A stretch of 64,000 nucleotides of DNA, taken from assembly GCA_049602155.1 (NCBI GenBank), contig JBMYRH010000011.1, forward strand, positions 124,001-188,000, written 5' to 3'. Below are positions 1-7,071 of this stretch, one piece after another. The notes beneath the pieces were generated by a model, which searched no databases, was not told the DNA's origin, and worked only from the letters and a program-made list of their open reading frames with translations. Numbering within the stretch: the first letter of the stretch is position 1; each line of letters opens with the position of its first letter. The DNA comes from JBMYRH01 sp049602155 (GTDB lineage: Bacteria > Myxococcota_A > UBA9042 > PHBI01 > JBMYRH01). Position numbers and translations under genes: made by a program.

Positions 1-2
1 GC

Positions 3-149
3 ATCGTGGCAAACCGCACTTGGGAGGGTTCCCAGAGTCACCCGATGCTCCTGCCGATCGCCGGCCCGCTGAACTCTGTGATCGTCGGCTGGCGCGATAG
101 CGATGAGGCTGACACGGATGTCATGTACCGCGTGTTGCCGGGCCTCTAG
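3..149 (+). CDS. C-terminal fragment of an unidentified protein (5' end outside window)
   Basis: An open frame runs from the window edge to a TAG stop at 147-149 and gives about 48 residues ending in VMYRVLPGL. The upstream part lies outside the window, so no domain can be named. It stops one base before the stop codon of the convergent oxidoreductase gene. That tail-to-tail packing supports it as a real gene end, but it could also be a chance open frame. Confidence 0.4.
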   Translation: MVANRTWEGSQSHPMLLPIAGPLNSVIVGWRDSDEADTDVMYRVLPGL

Positions 150-150
150 C

Positions 151-1371
151 TCAGCGCCGCGGCCCTTCGAGCCCGACACGCACCGTCAAACACGTCCCCT
201 CTAGCCGCTTAAGGAGCGCATCTCCAAAGGCCACCGCAGGGGTCAGCACACCGCCACGCGACGGCAAGCCCTCCTCCTCAAGGGCCAGGCAAAGGGCCGA
301 CTCAGCGAGGCAGGTCACGGTGATCGTGTTGCTCGGGTCCCCCTTGCCTTTGACGGCGGCCCAGGCGGTCTGACCGTCTGAGGTCTCGGCCACCAAGTCG
401 AGACGAAAGCCGCCGGTGTCGATCGTCTTCTGCGCGGGGCCGCGACCAGGCTTAGGGCCGACAGACTTCAGCAGTGACCGCCCCCAGCCCTGAGACATCA
501 GGCCGAGGAGGCTCCCGAGGATCATCACGTCTCGGGTCGCCGCCCAGCGGGACTGCCCTCCCCCTGAGCCTTGATACTCCTGATACGTGAACTCCGGAAG
601 ATAGGCACGCGGGCCGCCGCTGAGTAGAAATGCAGTGCGGCGTACGACGCGGGTGTTCACCGCCCCCATCACGAACGGTGTACACCAGCCCCAGTGAGGA
701 TCTCTCGTTGCCTGCCGAGGGTCACGGCTCTCCGCCTTCTCTTCCCGAGACGGCTCATAGCCCGGTGACAAGAGGAACGGGCGGGCGAGGCGCCGGACCT
801 CACCGCTGGCGTTGAGGTTCAACGCGGAGGCCAACGTGCCACCATTGAGGCCTCCACGGAGGCGGTACCAGCCCTTCACACGCCGCGGTGCGGTCCCGAG
901 CACCTCTCTTACGTGCTGCACAAGCGCCCAGGTCCCGATATCCGCGGGGATCGAGTCAAAGCCGCAGAGCGGCACGATGCGCGTCCCGTCCGCCTCGGCG
1001 GCCTCGTGATGCGCGTCGATCATGTCGCGCACCCAGGGCGTCTCGCCAGTGATGTCGCAGTAGTGGGTCTTGTGTCGCACACACGCCTCGACAACGGGGG
1101 TGCCGTAGAGCGCAAAAGGCCCCGCTGTCGTCGCCAGGACGCGCGTCGAGGCGACCATGGCGTCAACGCTAGCCGGATCCCCGCTGTCCGCACAGATGAC
1201 GCCCACGTTCGGTCGATTAAGGGACTGCTGCAGGGTGCGCAGGCCAGCCTCGTTGCGCCCAGCGATGGCGAGCCTCAGCTCAGCAGGGGCCTTCTCCGCG
1301 AGGTAGGCCGCGGTTTGGCGCCCTGTGAACCCGGTCGCTCCGTACACCACGATATCCCATTCACGCGCCAT
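151..1371 (-). CDS. Saccharopine dehydrogenase-like NADP-binding oxidoreductase (trans-acting enoyl reductase family)
   Basis: The 406-aa protein starts with a Rossmann nucleotide-binding fold: after the first strand comes the motif VYGATGFTGRQTAAYL (residues 9-24), typical of the saccharopine dehydrogenase NADP-binding domain. The rest follows the family known as trans-acting enoyl reductase or 'saccharopine dehydrogenase-like oxidoreductase', with the family-like stretches CDITGE and CGFDSIPADIG around residues 105-145. These proteins are usually cytoplasmic or membrane-associated and act on lipid or polyketide intermediates; the substrate here is unknown. The ATG is preceded by a G-rich Shine-Dalgarno (AGGGGG). 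It is divergent from the deacetylase-like gene. Family is clear, precise function is not. Confidence 0.85.
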   Translation of the reverse strand: MAREWDIVVYGATGFTGRQTAAYLAEKAPAELRLAIAGRNEAGLRTLQQSLNRPNVGVICADSGDPASVDAMVASTRVLATTAGPFALYGTPVVEACVRHKTHYCDITGETPWVRDMIDAHHEAAEADGTRIVPLCGFDSIPADIGTWALVQHVREVLGTAPRRVKGWYRLRGGLNGGTLASALNLNASGEVRRLARPFLLSPGYEPSREEKAESRDPRQATRDPHWGWCTPFVMGAVNTRVVRRTAFLLSGGPRAYLPEFTYQEYQGSGGGQSRWAATRDVMILGSLLGLMSQGWGRSLLKSVGPKPGRGPAQKTIDTGGFRLDLVAETSDGQTAWAAVKGKGDPSNTITVTCLAESALCLALEEEGLPSRGGVLTPAVAFGDALLKRLEGTCLTVRVGLEGPRR

Positions 1372-1469
1372 GCTGACCCCCTAGAGGGTGGAGGCTAGCA
1401 GCAGGCGCCTCAGAGGCAAAGTCATACGCAGTGGATGCCTCGAAGGGATAGGAGGGGTATGCTGCCGTC

Positions 1470-2189
1470 GTGCTTTACCTCAGCTTCGATCAAGACTGGG
1501 CCCCTGCGTGGGCCACCCGGGACCTCACCGACGCCCTGGCGGCCGCGGGACTCCAAGGGACCCTCTTCGTCACCCACGACTGTCCAAGCCTCGCAGCGCT
1601 GAGAGCCAGTGGGCATATCGAGCTTGGCTGGCACCCCAATTTCCTCCCAGGCTCATCGCATGGAGATACGGTCGAGGAGGTCCTAGACACCATGGCGTCC
1701 TGGGTGCCGGAGGCGGTCGGCGCCCGCGCACACACCCTGATGCGAGGCACGCCCCTCTTGCTGGCCTACCGCGCGCGTGGGCTGCGCTACGACGCCGCTG
1801 ATATCTTCGATGGTCGGGCGAACCTGGAGGTCTTCGAGAGCTGGACAGGGGTTGAGCGGTTCCCGATCTGGTTCGAAGACGACGTGCACCTCGAGCGTGG
1901 CCTCGTGTGCACCTTGGAGGCGCTCGCGCTTGAGGCTCCTGGCTTAAAGATCTGCACATTCCACCCCGTGCTCGTGGCGCTCAACGCCGCAGACCTCGCT
2001 CCCTACCGCGCCCTCAAGCAGGACCTCGCTGCCCGAGGTGTCGGCCTCACCGACGCGACCCGCGACGACTTCCAACGTCATCGCCAAGACCTGAACCCCG
2101 GGATCGGCGACCTCTTTCAGGCGCTCATCGCGTGGCTCGCTGACCGCCCAGAGGCTCAAGGCGGGCCCCTGAAGTCTCTCTGCAAATGA
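1470..2189 (+). CDS. Polysaccharide deacetylase-like protein (NodB-type fold, WbmS-like)
   Basis: The 239-aa product begins LYLSFDQDWAPAW, which has the FDxD metal/catalytic signature expected at the first strand of a NodB-type carbohydrate esterase barrel. Then come ELGWHPNF (a candidate metal-histidine motif near residue 53) and FHPV near residue 167. I chose GTG at 1470, which has a GGAGGGG ribosome-binding site about 13 nt upstream; the nearby ATG at 1459 is out of frame. There is no signal peptide, so it is probably cytoplasmic and may act on nucleotide-sugar or lipid-linked glycan intermediates. Substrate is not deducible, and catalytic activity is inferred. Confidence 0.65.
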   Translation: MLYLSFDQDWAPAWATRDLTDALAAAGLQGTLFVTHDCPSLAALRASGHIELGWHPNFLPGSSHGDTVEEVLDTMASWVPEAVGARAHTLMRGTPLLLAYRARGLRYDAADIFDGRANLEVFESWTGVERFPIWFEDDVHLERGLVCTLEALALEAPGLKICTFHPVLVALNAADLAPYRALKQDLAARGVGLTDATRDDFQRHRQDLNPGIGDLFQALIAWLADRPEAQGGPLKSLCK

Positions 2190-2242
2190 CTGACTGGGCG
2201 CCAATCCGCGCTCACACCTGTGGTTTTTTTCATCCGACCCGT

Positions 2243-2294
2243 TGACCGGTGTCGGTAAATGCTTACCTCTTTATTCACTCGGTGACACCGGTCA
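2243..2294 (+). promoter_or_regulatory. Nested inverted repeats upstream of the Hsp20 gene (candidate operator or RNA switch)
   Basis: An 11-bp perfect inverted repeat, TGACCGGTGTC (2243-2253) and GACACCGGTCA (2284-2294), encloses a second short hairpin, GGTAA-ATGC-TTACC, at 2254-2267. A TTGACC hexamer (2242-2247) resembling a -35 box overlaps the left arm. The element lies about 140 bp before the Hsp20 start. Placement fits an operator for a heat-shock repressor or a structured 5' leader; the choice between these is inference. No CIRCE consensus was seen. Confidence 0.45.
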
Positions 2295-2432
2295 CCCGAT
2301 GAGGCGCCTCCATCACACCTAGGGGCGCCACATCGATTTACTCGACGCGCCTCCCGCGGCTTTGGACGATCTGCGTCCGCCGCACGGCTAGGCGCCCCCG
2401 CGAAGGGACACCTGTGTCCTAAAGGAGACATC

Positions 2433-2864
2433 ATGCTGAGCCATTGGAACCACCTTAACCAGCTGTTCAACGACCTTGAGACCTATGCCCGACAGGACGT
2501 CGACGCCGGTCGTCCCTCCCGGAATGCCCGGGGCCACCTAGAGAGCGGTTGGACTGCGACAGATATTCATGAGGGCGTGGAGGCCTTGGTCATCACGATG
2601 GACGTCCCTGGGCTGACCTCGGAGGACATCGAGGTGAGCATCGAAGAGCAGATCCTGACGATCAGCGGCGAGCGAAAGCGCCCAGAGCAACCCGAGGGGA
2701 CGCAGCGACGCTCTAGGCGGCGCTTTGGAAGCTTCAACCGGCGCTTCAGGCTCGGCACAGCGCTGAACCCGGGTGAGACCCATGCTCAGGTCGCTGAGGG
2801 TGTCCTGACCCTCCGGATCCCCAAGCTCCCCGAGCGGCAACCTCACCGGGTTGAGGTGCACTGA
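2433..2864 (+). CDS. Hsp20/alpha-crystallin family small heat-shock protein
   Basis: The 143-aa protein has an alpha-crystallin domain at about residues 40-135: the strand-rich VPGLTSEDIEVSIEEQILTI, a basic stretch (RRSRRRFGSFNRRF) and the terminal AEGVLTLRIPKLPE matching the conserved GxLxxxxPK signature. The N-terminal arm (MLSHWNHLNQLFNDLE) is typical of the oligomerisation region. It acts as an ATP-independent cytoplasmic holdase for unfolding proteins. A good Shine-Dalgarno (AAAGGAG) precedes the ATG. It is a single gene with a structured upstream region and a strong hairpin region downstream, so probably a monocistronic stress-induced unit. Confidence 0.95.
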   Translation: MLSHWNHLNQLFNDLETYARQDVDAGRPSRNARGHLESGWTATDIHEGVEALVITMDVPGLTSEDIEVSIEEQILTISGERKRPEQPEGTQRRSRRRFGSFNRRFRLGTALNPGETHAQVAEGVLTLRIPKLPERQPHRVEVH

Positions 2865-2869
2865 CGGAC

Positions 2870-2935
2870 GCGCAGCGCTCCCTCTGGACCCCGCCTCTTC
2901 CCCTCCGGCGGATCCTGACGGAGGGGGCGCTGCGC
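2870..2935. terminator. Bidirectional terminator between convergent genes
   Basis: A perfect 8-bp hairpin, CCCCTCCG (2900-2907) with CGGAGGGG (2919-2926), lies between the convergent Hsp20 and cytochrome genes. A second, larger and mutually exclusive pairing joins CGCAGCGCTCCCTC (2871-2884) with GAGGGGGCGCTGCG (2921-2934), one mismatch. No long T tract follows, so intrinsic termination strength is uncertain. Confidence 0.5.
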
Positions 2936-3039
2936 TCCTGGGCGGCCGTCGACGCCATGCGCTCTAGGTCCGAGCCAGTGGTGTCGGTGGTCGCCTCACT
3001 TGCCCCCGCTCGTCGAGCGACCCTGGCGCCACAAGCGCG

Positions 3040-4143
3040 TTAGGGCGACGGCAGCGCCCAAACCCCGGGGGAGGTCCCTGTAGTGATCGCGTAGCCCCGC
3101 TCGGTCCATACGTAGTAGCCCTCATCGAGCACTTTGACGTTCGTGCGGCCGGCGTCGATGAGCGCCTGCGCTGCGATCGTTGACTCTGCATGTGGGCAGC
3201 CACAGTAGGTCACAACGGCCACGTCCGGCGGCAACTGATCTGCGACCTCAGCGACCGCGTAGAACGGGATCGAGATCGAGCCCGTGATATGACCGGTCGT
3301 GTAGTCTTTGGGCGTCCGGGCGTCGATGATGATGACCTCAGCGGCCATATCCAACTGGGCTTTCAAGTCGTCCGCAGGGAGGTAGAGCCCCTCTCCAAAG
3401 GTCGGCGCGATGCCGCCCTCATGGATCGTGGCGTTCGCGATATCCACCTCGGGTGCCACAAAGGGCGTCGTGTCGACCGGGGTTTGCCAACTGCGTATCA
3501 AGACGACGAGGTCATCGATGGTCTGCTGAGGCAGCACGTCAAGATAGGGCCCCATCGCGGTCCCGGAGCGGCCGCTCGCGATCGCCTCACGGAGGTAGCC
3601 ATCCGACGCGACGGCAAGGAACTCTGGGTTGTTCAAGCTCATGAAGGTGCCGCCCTCCCCTTCGGGCCCGTGACACCCGGCACAACGTGCGGCGTATTGG
3701 GGCTTGCCACGCCCAACCTCGCCCTCCACGACGGTGTCGTGCAGGTCAAGGGACGGCCCCACCTGCCAAGCGCGGATATAGGCGACGAGCCCTTCGACCC
3801 TCGCGTCACTCAGTGGGCCTCCAAGCTCTTCGCCCCACGCGCTCATCGGCGTCCCTGGGCGGCCACGCACGATGCTGCTCCGTAAGAGGTCATCGGTGGC
3901 CGTGGCGAGGAAGGCGGGGTGGTTCAATGCGTTGGCGTTGTCCGCCGTGTAGCCAGACCCATCCGCGGCATGACAGAGCGCGCAGTAGGTCATGTAGTCC
4001 GCTTCGGCGGTCTCCATCGAGGCAGGCTCCACGAGAGGCCCGGTGTCCTGAGCCGGGTCACCCGAGCCCTCAATTGACGCCTCGCATCCAGCGGTGAGGA
4101 GCAAAGCGCAAAACATAAGCAACAAGCGTAGTCTCACTGTCAT
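3040..4143 (-). CDS. Di-haem cytochrome c / rhodanese fusion lipoprotein
   Basis: From the ATG at 4143 the protein is 367 aa, with a lipoprotein signal (lipobox LTAGC, Cys20). Two class I cytochrome c modules follow, each with a CxxCH haem site: CALCH (Cys54-His58) and CAGCH about 100 residues later. The C-terminal third is a rhodanese domain (IIIDARTPKDYTTGHI) whose active-site loop reads YCGCPHAES, giving the candidate catalytic Cys. It should sit on the periplasmic face as an electron carrier with a sulfurtransferase or Cys-redox module. An upstream in-frame GTG at 4188 overlaps the preceding stop (GTGA) and would add 15 residues before the signal; the shorter start gives a normal signal peptide. 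Confidence 0.85.
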   Translation of the reverse strand: MTVRLRLLLMFCALLLTAGCEASIEGSGDPAQDTGPLVEPASMETAEADYMTYCALCHAADGSGYTADNANALNHPAFLATATDDLLRSSIVRGRPGTPMSAWGEELGGPLSDARVEGLVAYIRAWQVGPSLDLHDTVVEGEVGRGKPQYAARCAGCHGPEGEGGTFMSLNNPEFLAVASDGYLREAIASGRSGTAMGPYLDVLPQQTIDDLVVLIRSWQTPVDTTPFVAPEVDIANATIHEGGIAPTFGEGLYLPADDLKAQLDMAAEVIIIDARTPKDYTTGHITGSISIPFYAVAEVADQLPPDVAVVTYCGCPHAESTIAAQALIDAGRTNVKVLDEGYYVWTERGYAITTGTSPGVWALPSP

Positions 4144-4184
4144 GGTCCGCAATGATAGCGATGGACCAAGGTCCAGTCGACACT

Positions 4185-6401
4185 TCACGGCACTAAGACA
4201 TGATTCGGGCGCGTCCTGTAGCGCATGTCGACGTCAGCGATCACCTCGAGCACACCGGTCATATAGCCAAGGTCATCACGCGGTTCCCCCCAGCGATCCG
4301 TGAGCAAATCAAAGTAGAGGCTGCCGCCGTTACACTCTTCGACAAGGCTCCCCTTGGGCAAGATCCGCTCTTCACAGGTGTGCTCCGGGCCTTGGCAACT
4401 CGGGTCCACACACTTCATGCCATCGGACACGCGCTTACACGCGCACTCTCGACGCCCCGTCTCGACGTCTCGCTCACAGCAGGCACCGTCGGGGAAGACG
4501 ATCAACGCCTTGGGCATGATGCCGTCCCGCATTAAGCCGCTGGTCACCAACGCTGCCGGGGCCAGGTCGCTGGCCGTCTGACCTAGGCCGTGGAGGAAGA
4601 GGATGACTGGATAGCGAACGTCAGCCTGGCTCTCGTGCTCGTAGCCCGGCGGCAGGGCCACGACGTAGCGGCGCCTGGCGTCGAGCGCTTCGCTGAAGAA
4701 GTGATGCTCCTGAGCGAAGTCTCCCAACCCAAAGTCGACCGGCTCCATATCGGGGTCCGGGAAGCGCGCCGCGGCGAGCGCCAAGAAGACGACGATGCGC
4801 GCTAAGGCTTGGGAGATCGTCCCTACATGCCCCCCGTCACCGTCCTCCAAGGCCGCCTCAGACGCGTCTGGGTCACCGTACTCCAGGTAGATATGACGCC
4901 CGATGGCGTCCGCCGAGAGGTCATGATTGAAGACGTTCACCAGGAGCGAGTCCAGAGGCTCCGTGGGGAAGAGGGCCCCCGGCCGATCCGCGATCCCCTG
5001 GTAATGGCTGACAGCCGCAGTGCGTGCCTGCAACGCCCCCACAACCCGCCGAGTCGCAGGGGCGGCGTGGAGGGTGTCTCGAATCCCAGCGTCAAAGTAG
5101 AAGTCGAGGCGCTCTAGATCTGCCTCAGGGAGTTCAGCGAGCAGCCGACTCGCCGTAAAGTGATCGGCGCGGGTGTACGACGGGATCTGATCGAAGACAC
5201 CGTTGCCCTCTCCCTCATCACCGTTGCCCAAGACGCCATCCAACCCGGCGTCAATGAAGGGCTCATCGGGGTCACGCCAGTGGTTCCCTTCCGTCGCCAA
5301 TCCACCATCCCACCAATGGTAGTTGTCCCCGTTGGGGTCCTCCACCTCCGCGTCTGGGGCCTCGGGGGATAAGCACCCACCGGCGCCGTCCTCCCTGGCG
5401 TCCGAGCAGCCATCCGGCCCGACATCCTCGTAGCGCTCCGCGGTGTTGAGGAAGACGGGCTCACCGTAGTCCCGGGTCCCGTCCCCGTCGATATCGACCG
5501 CCAGGGCGATGTCCACGGGCTTCGTATGCGGATAGGTCGGATCGAAGTCCGCGCTCTTCGGGGTGCTCGGGTCAGACTGTTGATCGCTATCGCAGTAAGG
5601 GATCACCGGGTAGAGCCCCTCTGGGTTGTACTCAAGGTTGAACGCGTACTCTGCGGGGATGGGCTCTGGGTCGACACAGCGCTCATCCGTCGGGGTGTTC
5701 ACGAAGCCCTCGAGGCTGACGCCTGACGGCAAATAGGGGCTCACGTCGGTCGGGCGGCTCGTGAAGTTCCCGAACGCCATCGTCAGGCTCTGGAGCACCT
5801 TGATGTAGAACCCGCGATCGAAGCGCGCCCCGTTGGTGTCGTAGTGAAAGTGGTTGTAGTCCTGCGCAAACTCAAGCTCCTCCGCCGGCTCGACTGGGCC
5901 ACAGAAGATCGGCGGCTCAGCCTCGGGATCATTGAGCGCCTCTACATGCGCCTCAAGGTGCTCCAAGGGGCAGAACCCCCCCAGCTGCAACCGCTGCCCG
6001 GTCGTCACCATGTATCGGAGATCCATGTAGCCGCCGAGCCCCGCGACGATGTCAAACTCATCCGGGTGCCTCAGCCCAATGATCGCCGCGGCCGCTCCCA
6101 TGCTCATGCCACCGATCGCGCGATTAGCCCAGAGCCGCGGCGGACCCTCGTCTTCCACTGTGTCGACCGCTTGAGCGACGTCCCACATCACGTCATCAAC
6201 GTCATCGCTCACGGTGTCTGTGTGATCGCCCGACACATCGACGCTGGGGAGGCTCGCATCAATGTGCGGCGTCGCGGTCACGACATCTCCTGCGCTGACA
6301 TCGGCGAGGGAGGCGTCGGGGGCCTCGGCAGGCGCAACGCCACCGCACGCGACGAAGAGGCTCAAAGAGAGCAGGAAGGGAACAGAGAAATCGAAGCGCA
6401 T
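4185..6401 (-). CDS. Esterase-type alpha/beta-hydrolase lipoprotein with apparently permuted halves
   Basis: From the ATG at 6401 this is a 738-aa lipoprotein (lipobox LFVAC, Cys19) with an acidic linker. Residues 93-115 carry the nucleophile elbow AIGGMSMGA (Ser100) of esterase-D-like hydrolases. A candidate acid and histidine follow (YLEYGDPD, GGHVGT). The strand and oxyanion region that normally precede the nucleophile (RYPVILFLHGLGQ, about 603-609; then LIVFPDG and DVDMRYRTRP) lie instead at the extreme C-terminus. The central part has Ca-loop-like sequences (DIDGDGTRDYGE). This suggests a circular permutation of the fold. A longer open frame extends upstream of 6401 but overlaps the divergent membrane-protein gene, so I rejected it. 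Hydrolase activity is inferred. Confidence 0.7.
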   Translation of the reverse strand: MRFDFSVPFLLSLSLFVACGGVAPAEAPDASLADVSAGDVVTATPHIDASLPSVDVSGDHTDTVSDDVDDVMWDVAQAVDTVEDEGPPRLWANRAIGGMSMGAAAAIIGLRHPDEFDIVAGLGGYMDLRYMVTTGQRLQLGGFCPLEHLEAHVEALNDPEAEPPIFCGPVEPAEELEFAQDYNHFHYDTNGARFDRGFYIKVLQSLTMAFGNFTSRPTDVSPYLPSGVSLEGFVNTPTDERCVDPEPIPAEYAFNLEYNPEGLYPVIPYCDSDQQSDPSTPKSADFDPTYPHTKPVDIALAVDIDGDGTRDYGEPVFLNTAERYEDVGPDGCSDAREDGAGGCLSPEAPDAEVEDPNGDNYHWWDGGLATEGNHWRDPDEPFIDAGLDGVLGNGDEGEGNGVFDQIPSYTRADHFTASRLLAELPEADLERLDFYFDAGIRDTLHAAPATRRVVGALQARTAAVSHYQGIADRPGALFPTEPLDSLLVNVFNHDLSADAIGRHIYLEYGDPDASEAALEDGDGGHVGTISQALARIVVFLALAAARFPDPDMEPVDFGLGDFAQEHHFFSEALDARRRYVVALPPGYEHESQADVRYPVILFLHGLGQTASDLAPAALVTSGLMRDGIMPKALIVFPDGACCERDVETGRRECACKRVSDGMKCVDPSCQGPEHTCEERILPKGSLVEECNGGSLYFDLLTDRWGEPRDDLGYMTGVLEVIADVDMRYRTRPNHVLVP

Positions 6402-6471
6402 CGAGAGAGGAGGCCTTGTGTCCAAGGGTCGCGTCCACAATCCTATACCGCACTCCCCCCTCAGAGGACCA

Positions 6472-7065
6472 ATGACGGACGCCTCGCCACCCCCTGATGA
6501 GACCGAGCTCGACCTCCGCGCCCTTGTAGTGCGCGCTTTGGTGACGATCGTCGCGCTCGTCGGCTTTGTCGGGGGGCTCGCCTGGATGTGGCGTGAGGAG
6601 CTCATCGGCCTCGGAGAGCTCTTCGTGGAGCGGCTCGGGCTCGGCGGGCTCTTCCTCGGCTTCTTCTTGCCCGATGCCCTCCCAGTGCCACTCCCCCACG
6701 ATGTGTTCTCCGGGCTCTGCCTGATCGGCGGGGTCAGCTTCCCTGTGATCGTCGCTGTCGCGTCGACGGCCAGCCTCTGTGGCGGCTCCATCGGCTTCCA
6801 TATCGGGCGCCGCCTCTCACACACGCCATGGTTCCAGCGCATCATGGCGCGACACGGCTCCGACGCACACGCGCTGGTCAACCGATACGGGGGCCCCGCG
6901 GTCGCCATCGGCGCGTTAACCCCCCTGCCCTACTTCATCGTGTGCTGGGCCGCAGGGGCGCTCGAGATGCGCTACCGACGCTTTATCGTCTGGTCGCTGC
7001 TGCGGATCCCTCGCGTCGCCATCTACCTTTGGCTCGTGCAGCTCGGCTTCCTTGAGGTCGGCTAA
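6472..7065 (+). CDS. VTT-domain (DedA/TVP38-like, SNARE-associated) membrane protein
   Basis: The 197-aa protein has an N-terminal transmembrane helix (ALVTIVALVGFVGGLAWMW) followed by the VTT core: a re-entrant-like hydrophobic stretch ending PDALPVPLPHDVF, the glycine-rich ASLCGGSIGFHIGRRL, then TPLPYFIVCWAAGALEMRYRRF. DedA/TVP38 proteins are inner-membrane proteins linked to undecaprenyl-phosphate or phospholipid translocation and membrane homeostasis. I chose ATG 6472 because upstream codons run back through the promoter and 5' part of the divergent esterase-like gene. It ends 6 nt from the convergent LNR/LDLa gene. Confidence 0.8.
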   Translation: MTDASPPPDETELDLRALVVRALVTIVALVGFVGGLAWMWREELIGLGELFVERLGLGGLFLGFFLPDALPVPLPHDVFSGLCLIGGVSFPVIVAVASTASLCGGSIGFHIGRRLSHTPWFQRIMARHGSDAHALVNRYGGPAVAIGALTPLPYFIVCWAAGALEMRYRRFIVWSLLRIPRVAIYLWLVQLGFLEVG

Positions 7066-7071
7066 GCGCCC

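Noticed and set aside
6402..6908. N-terminal extension of the esterase-like lipoprotein
   Set aside because: It would precede a complete lipoprotein signal and lie opposite the divergent VTT membrane-protein gene; its composition is Arg/Ser-rich shadow coding.
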